Assembly (NCBI RefSeq): GCF_004664715.2
Contig: NC_051086.1
Span: 74,241,486-74,305,485, forward strand
DNA: 64,000 nucleotides
Direction of reading: 5' to 3'
Origin: Peromyscus leucopus
Taxonomy: Eukaryota; Chordata; Mammalia; Rodentia; Cricetidae
In this document: in pieces, positions 46,665 to 58,295 of the stretch
Layout of the letters: every line of letters starts with the position of its first letter
Numbering within the stretch: position 1 is the stretch's first letter
Position numbers and translations under genes: made by a program
Notes under the pieces: model-generated
The model's database searches: none
Told to the model about the DNA's origin: nothing
What the model saw: the letters and a program-made list of their open reading frames with translations, nothing else

Positions 46665-46943
46665 TTTTATGGGAATTCTGTCATTGGTCAGCTAGCCAAT
46701 TAAGAAGAGCTTTTTTTTTTTTTTTTTTTTTTTTTGTTTGTTTGTTTGTTTGATTTTGTTAAAGAGGCAGGGTTTTCATTTGGGGATGGACATGACCTAG
46801 GAGGAGGTAGTTTTTTTCCAGCAAGGAATGAGCAATGGTGGGTGTAAACACTGATTTGTAACTCTGTTCAGGTTCCCCATATGTTCTTTAATATTTGTGC
46901 ATGGATTTTGTTTGATAATAAATGGTAAAGAAATCATTTATCA
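46665..46943 (+). repeat. 3' LTR of the endogenous provirus
   Basis: Matches the 5' LTR but starts TTTTATGGGA, so the TG end is lost. It is about 40 bp longer because of a T run and (TTTG)n at 46711-46752. AATAAA at 46917-46922. Followed by the duplication attatt. Confidence 0.88.
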
Positions 46944-46951
46944 ATTATTAT

Positions 46952-47097
46952 TTGTCTTTTTGAGACAGGATTTCTCTGTGTAGCCTTGGCTGTCCTGGAA
47001 CTAGCTCTGTAAAACAAACTGGCCTTGAACTAAGAGATCTGCCTGCCTCTGCCTCTAGAGTGCTGGAATTAAAGGCATGCACCACCACTGCCCTGCT
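46952..47097 (-). mobile_element. B1 SINE directly beside the provirus
   Basis: Reverse-strand B1 from 'tttttgagacaggatttctctg' to 'ggcatgcaccaccactgccctgc'. It begins two bases after the provirus target duplication. Confidence 0.9.
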
Positions 47098-48904
47098 ATG
47101 AGTGTTTATCTTTAAGCAGAGTTTGTTATCAAACAAATACACCTAGAGAGAAAGCTGATCTATATAAGGTCTCTTTTCATTTCAGTAAAGAACTCAAACT
47201 AGAGAATGGCCAAATTATTATTATTTTTTCCTTTTAAGTCCACTTCCAGTTTTGGAACTTCACTTCTTGTTGAGAGGAAAAGCCATGCAAAGGAATAATG
47301 TCTAAAAGCCTCTGGCCCGTGAAAAGTTGTCTGTGTCTTGCCTTTGCCCTGGCCAACTGTAGACAAGGGGCATCAGACAAGACACAGCCTCTTCCCATTT
47401 GGAAGTAGACCTGGCTATGCCCTCTGCTGTCTAAGGGTCCCCCAGGAAGAGGAGGACTGTTGTATTTTAACATATTGTAAGACTTCTGCCCTTACAAGCA
47501 ATTTGTATTCTTAGTATGTTATCCAGAACAGCACTGCTGTCCCTGGAAGGTTGAAGTGGCTTCTTCTTAACCCTGACTCATCCTTGGGAGGGATTGAAGG
47601 AGGAGAGAGAAGGAAGGAGCCTAGAGTTGTCTGCAGAGGTCAATACCTGTCTCCAAGGAGCAATCAATCATTCAAGTGATACACTAAGTAGATGATGGGG
47701 AAGGGGGGGGCAGGTGTTCTGCACTGTGAAACATCCTCTTAGAAATGAACTGGATTTGCATAGAAAAGGGCTTCATGTGTTCAAGAAGGACTTCGTAATT
47801 ACTAGAGGGTGAGATCATGGAGCAAACAGACACAGTGGAAACACCTCCCTATCACCCAAAAGATAAACAAATGTAATAAATAGTATTTTTAAAAAAACAC
47901 ACCTCCTACCTTTCCAATGTAATACTTAGCCTTCTTGTAAAAGCCCCTAGACAAAAACAGTGGCTTCTTAGGCTTATTTCCTGTGTCTCTTGCATATTTA
48001 CTCATTGACTGTGACACTTATTCATGGGCAGAGGGTGTAGTCTAGTCTGTTCTTTAATATCTGTTGTATTCCTTAAGGAAAGTGTTATTTTCTTTTGGAA
48101 AGGATTACTAAAGTATGAGTATGAAATGGTATTAAGTGCTATCAACTGACTTCATTATTTTTCCTGGAAGTTTTCAGTAATAAGGGTATTTCTATAGTCA
48201 AAGCATGTGCTTACAGTCTCCAAACACCACTGAGCAGACCCAGGACTTCATTCTCTCAAGGGAAATGCTTCTGTTTTTCCCTTAATCCCCAGCAATCTCA
48301 TTAGTGGAGCATTCTTTTTGTTCTTTCTAAATGATTTGTAATCACTGTTTCTGTAAACCCAAGCTGAGATCTCCTCAGACAAAGTAGCCGCAGTAGATAA
48401 GGGGTTTCCCCTTCTCTGCTCCTATCACTAGTTCCTGTTTATCTTTTCTAACCAGTCCTCATCCTCATAATGTTTATTGTATTCTCTAAGTTTTCAGTCT
48501 CATGACAATCATGTGACAGACACATGAATTGTGAGAGAACTGCCTTTTTTTCAAGCTGTTATCCACAACTGTTTGCACATCAGAATTACCTGGGCACCTG
48601 TTAGGTGTCATGGCTTCTTACCTAAAAGCAACAAATGGCTTTTAACTACTGAGTCATCTTTCCAGCTCTGGAATAATACTTTTACATTATTATCTCATCA
48701 GATTCCCAGCCAACACGGTTGGCCATGTTCATTTGCCTGCTAGTTGGAAAACACATTGCATACTTATCATACAGAAAATTACATGCAAATTTTTCTAAAG
48801 CAGTTTTGCCTAAGGATTGCTCTATAAATAAATGAACAATAAGGACTATGTTCCTCCCACCATGTTATTTAATTGGGTATCCATTGTTGTTTAAATGTAC
48901 TATT

Positions 48905-49040
48905 TTATTAAATCTTGGAGAACTTTAATCAATGTATTTTGATCCTATGCACCTCCCACTCTCCCAGATCCACCCCACTTCCCTACACCTCCAAACTCAT
49001 GTCCTCCATATAGATCCCATCAAGTCCAATGTATGAAGTA
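48905..49040 (-). mobile_element. LINE-1 related fragment
   Basis: 'atgtattttgatcctatgcacctcccactctcccagatccacccc' region and 'gatcccatcaagtccaatg' match a motif series common in reverse-oriented rodent L1. Confidence 0.6.
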
Positions 49041-50084
49041 GCTAATATTTATAAGAATCTTATGGATGGAGAGCTTTTATTTAAATTATTTCTCCACATT
49101 AGGTAAATAAAATAAACAAAAACAAAAGACTCTTCCTTGTAAATTTCCATTTACTCAACCTTTTCTCTGTGCCTCTGTTTCTCTTTCTCTATAAATGAAC
49201 TCTCTCCCATTTCCATAAGTGTGAAGAATAATGTTATTTTAAAAATTGACATAATGCTAACCACTAGCCTCTGGAACATTACTGAAGCTAATTATTACAT
49301 TTTCACTGTTCTGTGTCACTGACCTCCCATATTTTCTTAGTTAGTCTGCACTGGATAATCTTTCTTTCTTTTTTTTTTTTTTTTTTTTTCCCGACTGGAT
49401 AATCTTTCTGCAGTAACACATCAATTTTCTCTATTCCCAGACCTCTGATGTTTTGTTGTTGTTTTTTTGTTTTTAGATTAAAGGTAGTTCAGACAATATA
49501 TCAATCCCTGTCTTCTCTCTGATCTCCAGGCACTTTGTATATCAGTTGTAGCCATGCCGCACACTGGCTGCTTTTATTTTAATTACATAAGCATGCCTTT
49601 AGTTTTCCTTTTGATTACTGTTTCCACCACAGCACCTTTGCTACCTTGGATGCCCTCTAACTGGTCCTCTGTTCAAGCGTTTATCTCAGCTATGATTGGT
49701 CGGATGTGAGGATGCTCTTTGCTCTCTTCTCATCCCCTTTGCCTTCTATGCTGGTAAAGGTCTGAGGAGGGTATTGTATTTTACTCAGTGGCCGCAATGT
49801 GCAACACTGCTTTGACCCCCTTAGCTCGCTTCCTATTTCTCTGCCACTCTTCACATACAAAACCTTTTTCTTCCTTAGCTTTTGCTGCTTTCTTATCATC
49901 CACCATTTTCAACCCACGCCACGTGTCTTCTTTCCTATCACAGACGCTTCTTTCACTATAATCACCTATGACCCAGAAAGGTCATTTTGTTGTGTCCTAT
50001 TAACTTTTGGGTACTCATTTAAAACTCTTCTCTGAAATACTCTTTTTGCTTGATTGAATGATGCTAATACACTTCACGAAGTCA

Positions 50085-50470
50085 TCAGATTTCTGTGACT
50101 GTGACCAAATGCCTGAGAGAATCAACATGCAAGGAGGCAAAAACCTATTTGAGGGCTTATAGTCTCATAAGCTTTTTGTCCATATTTTGGGGAGTGGTGA
50201 GGCAGGGAGTGTGTAGTGGAGCAAAGATGCTTATCTTGGGGCAAATAGCACACGACAAACAAGAGAGAAAAAAAGCAGAGGTCCCTGCAAGGAGCCAGCA
50301 ATCTGATATTTCCCTCAAAAGCTCTTTGCAAATGACCAATTTCTCACTCCACCACCACTAAAAACCATTTCCTGAAGGTTCTGCTGCCTCTAAGTAGCAT
50401 CACAAGCCAGAGAGTAAGCTTTTAGCATTTGGGCCTTTGGGAACATTTGGGATCCAATAAGCTTCTTTGT
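50085..50470 (-). mobile_element. Old interspersed repeat, family not named
   Basis: 'ctgtgactgtgaccaaatgcctgagagaatcaac', 'tggtgaggcaggg', 'gtggagcaaagatgctta' and 'gggcctttgggaacatttgggatcc' follow the order of a common mammalian repeat. Confidence 0.5.
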
Positions 50471-50686
50471 TTACCCCTTCCTGTCTCACAGATTACTCTC
50501 CTTCTAATGGCCTCACTAGGTCAAGTCGATAATTATGACATGTCCCCAGGGCTCTGTTCTGAATTCTCCTAATGGATTGTCCTGCTTGAATTCTTTCTTT
50601 ATCATTACTTATTAGTAATAGCATTAATTGTACAAAGCAGGGGCTTATTAGGATATTTCAATGCATGCATATAATATACTTAGATC

Positions 50687-51184
50687 TGTGGTGGTATTGT
50701 GTTCTCCAAAATATTGTGCACCCTAATAAATTTATCTGGGGTCAGAGAAGAGACAGCCACTAGATACAGAGGCTAGAAAATGGTGGCACTCACGCCTTTA
50801 ATCCTAGCATTCCAGAGATAGAAATCCCTCTGGATCTCTGTGGGTTCAAGGCCACATTCGAAACAGTCAGGCATGGTGACACAAGAAGTGAGCCTTTAAT
50901 TCCAAGGGAGTGATGGCAAAAACATTAAGATATGTAAGGCGTGAAGACCAGAAACTAGAAGCATTTGGCTGGTTAAGCTTTCAGGCTTTGGAGCAGCAGT
51001 TCAGCTGAAATTCGTTCTGGATGAGGACTCAGAGGTTTCCAGTCTGAGGAAACAGGATCAGTTGAGGAATTGGCAAGGTGAGGTAACTGTGGCTTGTTCT
51101 GCTTCTCTGATCTTCCAGCATTCCCCCCAATAACTAGCCTCAGGTTTTATTTTATTAATAAGACTCTTTAAGATTCATGCTACA
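50687..51184 (+). mobile_element. LTR-like element containing B1-like modules (family B)
   Basis: Begins TGTGGTGGTATTGTG and ends TTCATGCTACA. Inside are two B1-like blocks ('cacgcctttaatcctagcattcc', then 'aggcatggtgacac' with 'gcctttaattcc'). A later part contains 'cttgttctgcttctctgatc' and 'ttattaataagactc'. Flanking tagatc and cagatg share only AGAT. Probably a solo LTR, but the family is not named. Confidence 0.65.
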
Positions 51185-51274
51185 CAGATGTTATTCATCC
51201 TCTCCATTATTCTTTCTCTTCCCTCAATATCTTTTCTTCCTTAATCCACCACATCCTAGTAGCAGCACTTCTTT

Positions 51275-51612
51275 GTTGAGGTTTCTATCACTGTGAAGAG
51301 ACACACTAACCACAACAACTCTTACAAAAGAAAACATTTAATTGGGGTGGTGTGCTTAGTGTTCAGAAGTTCAGTGCATTATCATCATGGTGGGACATGG
51401 TGGTGTGCAGACAGACATGTTGCTGGAGAAGTACCTGAGAGTCCTATATCTTGCAGGTAACAGGGAGTAGTCTGAGACACTGGGTGGTATCTTGAGCATA
51501 TATGAGATCTCAAAGCATGCCTCCACATTGATACACTTCCTCCAAGAAGAACATACCTACTCCAACAAGGCCACACCTCTTAATATTACCACTTCTTTTG
51601 GGGGCTATTTTC
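51275..51612 (-). mobile_element. Rodent interspersed repeat, related in layout to 58685 and 60050
   Basis: 'aggtttctatcactgtgaagagacac', 'aaaacatttaattggggtgg', 'ttcagtgcattatcatcatggtgg' and 'ccaacaaggccacacctc' are the standard order of an abundant rodent repeat. Confidence 0.6.
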
Positions 51613-51629
51613 TTTCAAACCACCACAGC

Positions 51630-52090
51630 TACCCTCCTTACTTCCATATCTTTCTCCATCCCTAGATTCCACATTAGAGAGAGAAAACACATGATGTTTT
51701 CTTTGTGGGATTGGCTTCTTTCACTTCAATCCATTTCCCAGAAAACAACATGGTTTCATTCTTTTTTGCTGTATAAATTTCCTTTGTATGTATGTAAGTA
51801 CTACATTTTTCTTATTCATATATTCATAGATTGGACACCTAATCTGATTCCATAACTCCACTGTTTGTGAAATTGTACTGCAAAAATCATGGGTACATAG
51901 ACATTCTATTCTTTTGTGAATATCTCTGGAAGCCATATGGCTGGATCCTATAGAAATTCTATTTTGAATTTTTTGAGTAATTTCCATACTGGTTTTCATT
52001 GTGGTTAGAATCATTTACATCCCTGTAAGCTCCCACCCCTGCCAAATAGCCAACAACATTTATTGTTATTATTTTCTTGATAGCCACTCT
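51630..52090 (-). mobile_element. LINE-1 ORF2/3' segment, first part (split by LTR)
   Basis: Reverse-oriented L1 landmarks: 'ggcttctttcacttcaatcc', 'tttgctgtataaatttcc', 'gaagccatatggctggatcc', 'ttgagtaatttccatactgg' and 'ttgatagccactctt'. No open frame remains. Confidence 0.75.
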
Positions 52091-52476
52091 TGTAGTTGGA
52101 AGGTTTCTCCAGTCCCACCAGGCCATGAAGTCCCTCAGCCCACTTATAAAATAATCACTCAGAAGCTTACATTAATTATAAATGATTGGCCATTAGCTAA
52201 GGCTTATTACTGACTAGCTCTTACACTTAAATTAACCCATAATTCTTATTTATGTTTAACCACATGGCTTGGTACCTTTTCTCAGTTTTGCCTTGTCATC
52301 TTGCTTCCTCTGTGTCTGGCTGGCAACTCCTGACTCACCCCTTCCTCTTCCCAGAATTCTCCTTGTCCACTTACCCTGCCTATACTTCTTGCCTGGCTAC
52401 TGGTCAACCAGTGTTTTGTTTATCAACCAACCAGAGCAACACATATTCACAGCATACAGAACGACATCCCACAGCA
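52091..52476 (-). mobile_element. Solo LTR, family A copy 3, inserted in LINE-1
   Basis: Minus-strand start TGCTGTGGGATGTCGTTC, end CTACA. Shares 'aaataatcactcagaagctta', 'taaattaacccataattc' and 'cctggctactggtcaaccagtg' with copy 1. Flanks cactct (52085-52090) and cacttt (52477-52482) match at five of six bases. Confidence 0.85.
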
Positions 52477-53130
52477 CACTTTGCATTCTGAGCTGTGAGA
52501 AAGAATCCCAGGGTAATTTGCAGTTCCCTGTGGGCATAGGATCTTGAATACCTTTGCATGTTTTTATTGACCATTAATTAATTATACTGCTTTATTTATA
52601 AAGTGTCTGTACAGTTCAACTGCACATTTGTTGATTGGATTATTTGCTTTTTTGTTCATTGTTTAATTTTTCTGAGTTCTCTTATGTTCTGGAGGTCTGT
52701 GCCCTGTTGGATGATTACTGGAAGATTTTTCTCCCACTCTTTGGGCCATCTATTTACTCTGTGGATTATTTTTCTGTGCAGAAGCCTTTTAATTTGAGCC
52801 AACCCCATTGTCAATTCTTACTATTTTTGAGATTCTGGCATCCTATTCCAAAGGTCATTGCTTCTACCTAGATCTTGAGCAATTTCTCCTTTGAGTTTCA
52901 GAATTCCTGGTCTCATATTAGGTCTGTGATCAATTTTGAATTGGAATTTTAGGGGGTGGGGCACAGTATGAAAGAGGATGATCAAGTTTGAGTCTTGTGG
53001 ATATGTTTTCCCCAGGGCTTCTTGTTCAAAAAGTTGCCTTTTAAGCAACATTTTTTGATGTTTTGTTTGTTTCTTGGTGGGGTTTTTGGTTTTTTTTGGT
53101 ACCTTTGTCAAGAATTCAGTGACTCAAAAA
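52477..53130 (-). mobile_element. LINE-1 segment, second part (split by LTR)
   Basis: Continues with 'catttgttgattggattat', 'gccctgttggatgattactgg', 'ctcccactctttgggcc', 'tgtgcagaagccttttaattt' and 'ctgtgatcaattttgaattgg', all known from reversed rodent L1. Frame degraded. Confidence 0.75.
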
Positions 53131-54717
53131 AAATTTTTTTCTTCCTTGAATTCTTGCCTCCCTGCATGCCAACATCCCCAAAATAGTCTCTTAAAACAAC
53201 CTAACAATGTATCAGCCCCTTCTCATGGCTTACAATCATCAATGACTTTGGTTTCTTTATTGACACTAACCTGTGAATCACCTACCTTGAACTATGTAAT
53301 TCTGCAACAGTGATTTGTGCAGCTTTGGCACGTACTCACCTGGAAGACCAGTTCAGAGTGCTGGGCCACAGAGATCATTGCCACAAGACCTGGAGTAGGT
53401 GCAGAACTTTCATTTCTTTTTATCTGAAAGAATTCTGACCAATAGAGCACAGTTGCTCAAAGCCAATGTTTTGTTTAAAGTTTGTATAGAGATATGGCAC
53501 AGCCGAGCACTATGGGAGTATAATATTCAGTTATTAAATCTTAAAAACTATGTTGGCTGGTATAGCAGCACCAGCAAACACAGCAGTGTGTCATTGGGAG
53601 AATTGTTTAACCTCCAGGTCTCTGTTTCTCTAACTGTGGAATGGGGATACTGTAGCCTATTACATCTCTACAGAATAATGAAACTGATCAAATATAATAG
53701 CTGTCTGCTTTATACAGTATAATGTTACTTATATCTTTGATGCCATTGCTAGTATAAAGAAAAAAGAATAGGATTCATCAAACAGATTAAGCATTAGAAA
53801 GCATTTCTGGTGTTTCTCAATGAAACAATTTATAAACGGTGAAAGATTTCAATGCTCCTGGTCATTTTGTATACAAATGTGCACTGAATTTTAGCAACAA
53901 AGAATGGGAGTAGAAAACACACTTTTGCCTTCCAGTGCTTATTTCTTAGACTAGCTTTTGTTAAAAATATGAGGGAAGTAAATCAAGAGAATGTGGTTCT
54001 TACGCTAATTGATATGTGATTTGGAACAAATCATTAGACTTCCCTGGGCCTCCGTATTGCAACACAATGAAGAGTCTCCCCAGCTCTCTAAAATGCTTCT
54101 GGTTCAATAAATCAATAGTCCTAATTGAGTAGACGGGGCATGCACACATGAACAGATACAAGGGAAGCTTGCAAAGTAATTTACCCGCAAGTACTCACAA
54201 GTACAGACAGTATCTATTAAGTATTTAGGTAAGTCAACTGGAAGAGTGACCCGACTTGGGTGGCCCTATTCAGGAAACATTGACATCTTGACTGGTGAGT
54301 CTCATGCCAACAAATTGCTTACAGTGGAAAAATTAAGAATGAAGTGTGCCTTACGTGAGACTGACCTACATGCATTACAATCTCTTCGCTACATAAACGG
54401 ACCAGTAAAATTCTCCTGCTGTCTGTAAATGCTGGGTGCTTTTGCATTTATTGTTTTACTTAACTCCAGGAAATTTAGTGACTTGTCAAACATCATCCAG
54501 CTAGCAAATGGAAGAAAGAGACTCCAAAGAAGAAAAACCTTGATTCTTAGTCCATCTTTCCACACTTGACCTCATCCCATTTTATACAAACTGATTTGAT
54601 GCTAGACCCCCAAAAACCTGCTCTACAGGCTATGCTTGTCTCCCCACAACCTTTGACTTATTTAATACTTTTACATTTTTAAAAAAGTGAACTTTTTCTA
54701 TAATTGCACCCTCCTTA
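53131..54717. other. Intergenic; MIR-like bits, no gene
   Basis: MIR-like text at about 53590-53730 ('attgggagaattgtttaacctcc', 'ctgtggaatggggatac') and 54450-54530 reversed ('gacttgtcaaacatcatccagctag'). Otherwise nothing recognised. Confidence 0.5.
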
Positions 54718-55615
54718 TTTTGTTTTTAAGTTAAATTTATTTGTTGATGAGTTTATACAAGTATATAGTTCATTTGGAATATTCTCACCCCACACCCTCC
54801 CTTCTCACCCTCTCACCCCCACCCCACCCCATGCTTACAAATCCCTTCCTCATATTCATGTCTTTTTGTTTTGTGTTGTGATCTACTGAGTTTAACCAGG
54901 GCCATCTGCATGACAGTTAGTGTGTAACTATCCATTGGAAACAGGTGGTCTCAGCAGTTAGTGTATAACTAAAGATAATGACTCCTCCTCCCTTAGCATC
55001 CATCAGTTTACAATAGTTCACCTGGGATGTGTAAGGCCCCATGAGCTTATCCATGGCTGACTACCTATAGGAATCCACATCAATAGTTATAAGATGTCAA
55101 ATTAGCAAAAGAACACATTCCACCCTATGACTTCCACAGCCATGGGAGTTTTCACCAAGTTTACTGTACCAGGGATGGATTCCCTTCTACAGAGCAGACC
55201 TCAAATCCAATCAGAGAGTAGTTGGTTACCTTTATAGCTGTAGCACAACTGTTGCAACAACAGGGGTATTTTGACTGGCAAGTGGGTATCACAGCTTGCA
55301 AAGTTCACAGCTGCCTAAGACTGAGGTGGACTCTTCGCCACCAGCAGCCTTCCCAGCCTTCCCAGCAATCTCTGGCACTATGAACGCTGGCCGGAAGGGG
55401 GATGCTAGTTCAGTTCCAGCTGGATTTCTCCCCGTTCTACAACCAAGGTGTGTGATGTCCTCAGTGATGGGTTTTATAATCTTGTTCTCCTGGGTAACTG
55501 CAATAGCCTGGGTGGTGTGGGGAGCCTCTGGAGCCTTCCTGACTAACAACTCTGAGGAAAACAGCCCCTGCCTGGCACTGCTGTTCAAGTGCTTTTTCAA
55601 AACATACTTTTAGTT
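54718..55615 (-). mobile_element. Probable LINE-1 related (L1 3'-region-type) repeat
   Basis: 'gggatggattcccttctacagagcagacctcaaatccaatcagagag' region, 'gttggttacc', 'cacagctgcctaagac' and 'gggagcctctggagcc' form a series I know from abundant rodent repeats in this orientation. The 105-codon frame here is a by-product. Confidence 0.5.
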
Positions 55616-55804
55616 AGCTTATAGAGTAATTGATTTTCATTTTTTTCCTGTTACTACTATCCCAAGAGCTAATATTTTAAGTTCTTAATAATGCTCTGTG
55701 CACCATGAAGGACTAGTGATCTGCTTAAACCCCATCTAGATCACCCTTCCATCAACAATTCTTTTATAGTGAAAACATTCTTCCCAATTTTGAAGGTACA
55801 GTAT

Positions 55805-55806
<2 letters not shown>

Positions 55807-55850
<44 letters not shown>
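55807..55850. repeat. (GT)n microsatellite
   Basis: About 22 GT units. Confidence 0.96.
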
Positions 55851-55854
<4 letters not shown>

Positions 55855-56279
55855 CATCATCACTAAGTTTCTTTGTGATTCTCTTTCTCCCCATGCCTCT
55901 TGTTAGTCTTCACCATGCTCTCCCTCTCTGGTTTAGCCACTGGAGTATTTCTTTGAGTTGATACTGACAGATGAATGCAGGGTGCTTTATTAAGATGCAT
56001 GAATGTGTCACCCCATGCCATGCTAAGCATCAGCTTCTCTGGAGGGCAGCTGCAGTTCTTCCCGAGGAAGGAGTCCCTCCCCGAGCTTTCTGGGGGGGGA
56101 AAATATTGAATGTTCAGGCTATTCCGTTAGTGCCTGAAGCAGCTCCCTGCCTTTCCTGTCATGAGTCCTCTATGGGAAACCTTCCATAAAATGAGATGAA
56201 AATAAACCAAGAGAGGAGTGTATCTGTCATGCATCAGGCCAGGTACCCTGGTTCAGAAAGCTCAGAAACAATAATGTGA

Positions 56280-56440
56280 AGTCATATTCTTTCTCAGTCA
56301 GAGGCAATTGCAGAGTTGCGGCTTGCGCACAGTGGTCTGGAATCGGGGCTGGGTTGTCAGTAGCACGAGCGTGCATGCGCAGCCCTTGTTCAGGTGCTTC
56401 TCCCTTGAGTTCGTGACGCTTCTTTCAACACCGTTCATCA
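56280..56440. promoter_or_regulatory. Isolated CpG-containing spot with NRF1-like motif
   Basis: About ten CpGs in 130 bp inside otherwise CpG-poor sequence. gtgcatgcgcag at about 56371 resembles an NRF1 half-site arrangement, and ttcgtgacgc follows. It could be an enhancer or a minor promoter. Nothing nearby resembles an exon. Confidence 0.35.
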
Positions 56441-56755
56441 GAGGGCATGCTCCGTGGTGGTGACAGCTCATGCAGCAAGCTTGAAATCATTTTTAAAGCT
56501 GCAATTGCATGAGCATGTTCCTACAAAGTTCGACACTTTGTTCACACATGAAAACAGAACTTAAGCGGATGGAACCCACTTGGTTTATGTGAGTGTTCGT
56601 AGGGTATAGTGCCCCAATGAGGTGTATAACTTGGGACTGTCTGAACATCAAATTAGATTGGCAGAGGATAATCAACTACAAAGTGTGTAATGGAGAACCT
56701 TATATTCAGTTTGCTGTATATTCATTTCTCCAAAGCTCGTGATTAAAATATGTGT

Positions 56756-56756
<1 letters not shown>

Positions 56757-56799
<43 letters not shown>
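56757..56799. repeat. (GT)n microsatellite
   Basis: About 21 GT units. Confidence 0.96.
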
Positions 56800-56803
<4 letters not shown>

Positions 56804-57512
56804 GCATTCATCAGTAAATTTAAGTAGGAATTTTTTACTGTTGAATAACTGATTTTTAAATATTTTCTACATAGGAAAATCCTATTTGAAATCAAGGTGC
56901 ATGGCATGCTTTTCTATTACTAGATTAAAGATAAGTAGAACTGACTGTTGCATATAGTAATCACCCTTATCCACATAATCTAAGCACTGAAGTTGTAGAT
57001 AACACTGAACCCTGCATAACATGACTTTTACCGTGCAAACACATGATAAAGCTTAATGTACGGATTAGGCAGGGCAAGAGAGTGCCAATAATCCACAAAA
57101 TAGAATAATTCAAGCAATATAGTGAGGTGAGAGTTATATGAATATAGATAGCCCTCTTAAGTATCTTACTGTACTTCTCCTTTTTCTTCTTGAAACGTTA
57201 TATGGTGATACAATGCCTGTGTGATGGGATGAAAGGCGTAGTCCTTGTGCTGTGGTGGAAGGCCACTGTGGGAATCCTATCTCATGACCAAAACGGTTAT
57301 GAAGTGAACAATCTATAGCGCAGATTCTGTACAAAATGCTGACTGACATCTCAAGCAGGCAGCATGACTTCAATGGTGGTTTCAATGGTTGGCTTGTGGA
57401 GGCCATGAGCACCTTGCCATGGCCTGCCATTTAAAATATATGAGTCGATTTCTGGAATGCTTTGTTTTCTATTTCCAGGCTATAGTGGAGGAGGCTAACA
57501 GAAACAAAAACA

Positions 57513-57645
57513 TTGCCAGGTGAGGTGGTGCACACCTTTCACCCCAGCACTGGGGAGGTGGAGGCAGCCAGATCTCTGTGTAATTAAGGCTAGCCTGGTC
57601 TACTCAGAGAGTTCCAGGACAGCCAGAGCTTGATAGTGATACCCT
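57513..57645 (+). mobile_element. B1 SINE, diverged
   Basis: 'gccaggtgaggtggtgcacacctttcaccccagcactggggagg' region to 'ccaggacagccagagcttg'. The tail has turned into the CA repeat that follows. Confidence 0.85.
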
Positions 57646-57660
57646 GGTGAACAAACAAAT

Positions 57661-57662
<2 letters not shown>

Positions 57663-57711
<49 letters not shown>
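57663..57711. repeat. (CA)n microsatellite
   Basis: About 24 CA units at the end of the B1 element. Confidence 0.96.
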
Positions 57712-58029
57712 ATGACTCTTTGACTAAAGGGAGACTCTGGAAGATGTTCTGTTATTGACCTTGATTGAGTGAAATGGAAGTGATGTAGAGTCAAACTGAC
57801 CTCTTCTAGGCGGGTACGTCTATGAATTTTGACAGAAGCAAACAGTTGTACAATCACTGTCACCACAGTCTAAGTGCATGCTTTTGTTTCCTTCAAGACT
57901 TCTTTCACGACATCTATGACAATCTTCCTTTGTTCCGCTCCTAAGCCTGTAGCAACGACTGATATATTTCTTTAACTAGCCCTTTGCTTTTGCAACACGT
58001 CACACAACTAGAATCTGACATTTTCATTT

Positions 58030-58270
58030 AGAATAAAAGTTTTGAGCTACATCTGTTTTGCATGTTATCATACTTTTCCCTTTTATTTCTAAGCACTATT
58101 CCATTGTTCATATCTATTACGCTTTGTTTTGTTGATATATAAGTTATCAAATACTTTCCTATCAGGTTTTTGCCTATGACTAATAAATTTGCTATGAACA
58201 TTTGATCCAATTGATGTTTTCATTTTTCTTGGGTAAATTCCCACAAGCGGAAGAGTTGAGTCATATAATA
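58030..58270 (-). mobile_element. Old LINE-1 ORF2 3'-region fragment
   Basis: Reverse L1 series: 'aagcactattccattgttca', 'tgactaataaatttgctatgaacat', 'ttttcttgggtaaattccc' and 'gagttgagtcatataat'. Confidence 0.7.
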
Positions 58271-58295
58271 AATTTACATGTCATGCCTTGAAGTT

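Larger units (their letters stand above)
43112..46943 (+). mobile_element. Class II (ERVK-type) endogenous provirus, internally deleted
   Basis: Two related LTRs (43112-43350, 46665-46943) are bounded by an exact 6-bp duplication, attatt, at 43106-43111 and 46944-46949. Sequence right after the 5' LTR does not look like a tRNA primer-binding site. Within about 100 bp it is already the integrase end of pol, so gag, protease and reverse transcriptase are missing. After pol there are about 2.4 kb without an open env frame. A purine tract lies just before the 3' LTR (about 46652-46664). The provirus is old and cannot code for any complete protein. Integrase similarity and the 6-bp duplication place it among beta-like class II elements. 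The exact family is not determined. Confidence 0.88.
47100..50680. other. Intergenic, no gene recognised
   Basis: Mostly unique-looking AT-rich sequence. Old repeat pieces are listed separately. A T run lies at about 49370-49390. ORFs of up to about 80 codons show no recognisable content. Confidence 0.55.

Noticed and set aside
55289..55613. Two overlapping ORFs of about 104 codons on opposite strands
   Set aside because: The DNA belongs to an abundant LINE-1-related repeat, so the frames are repeat by-products.
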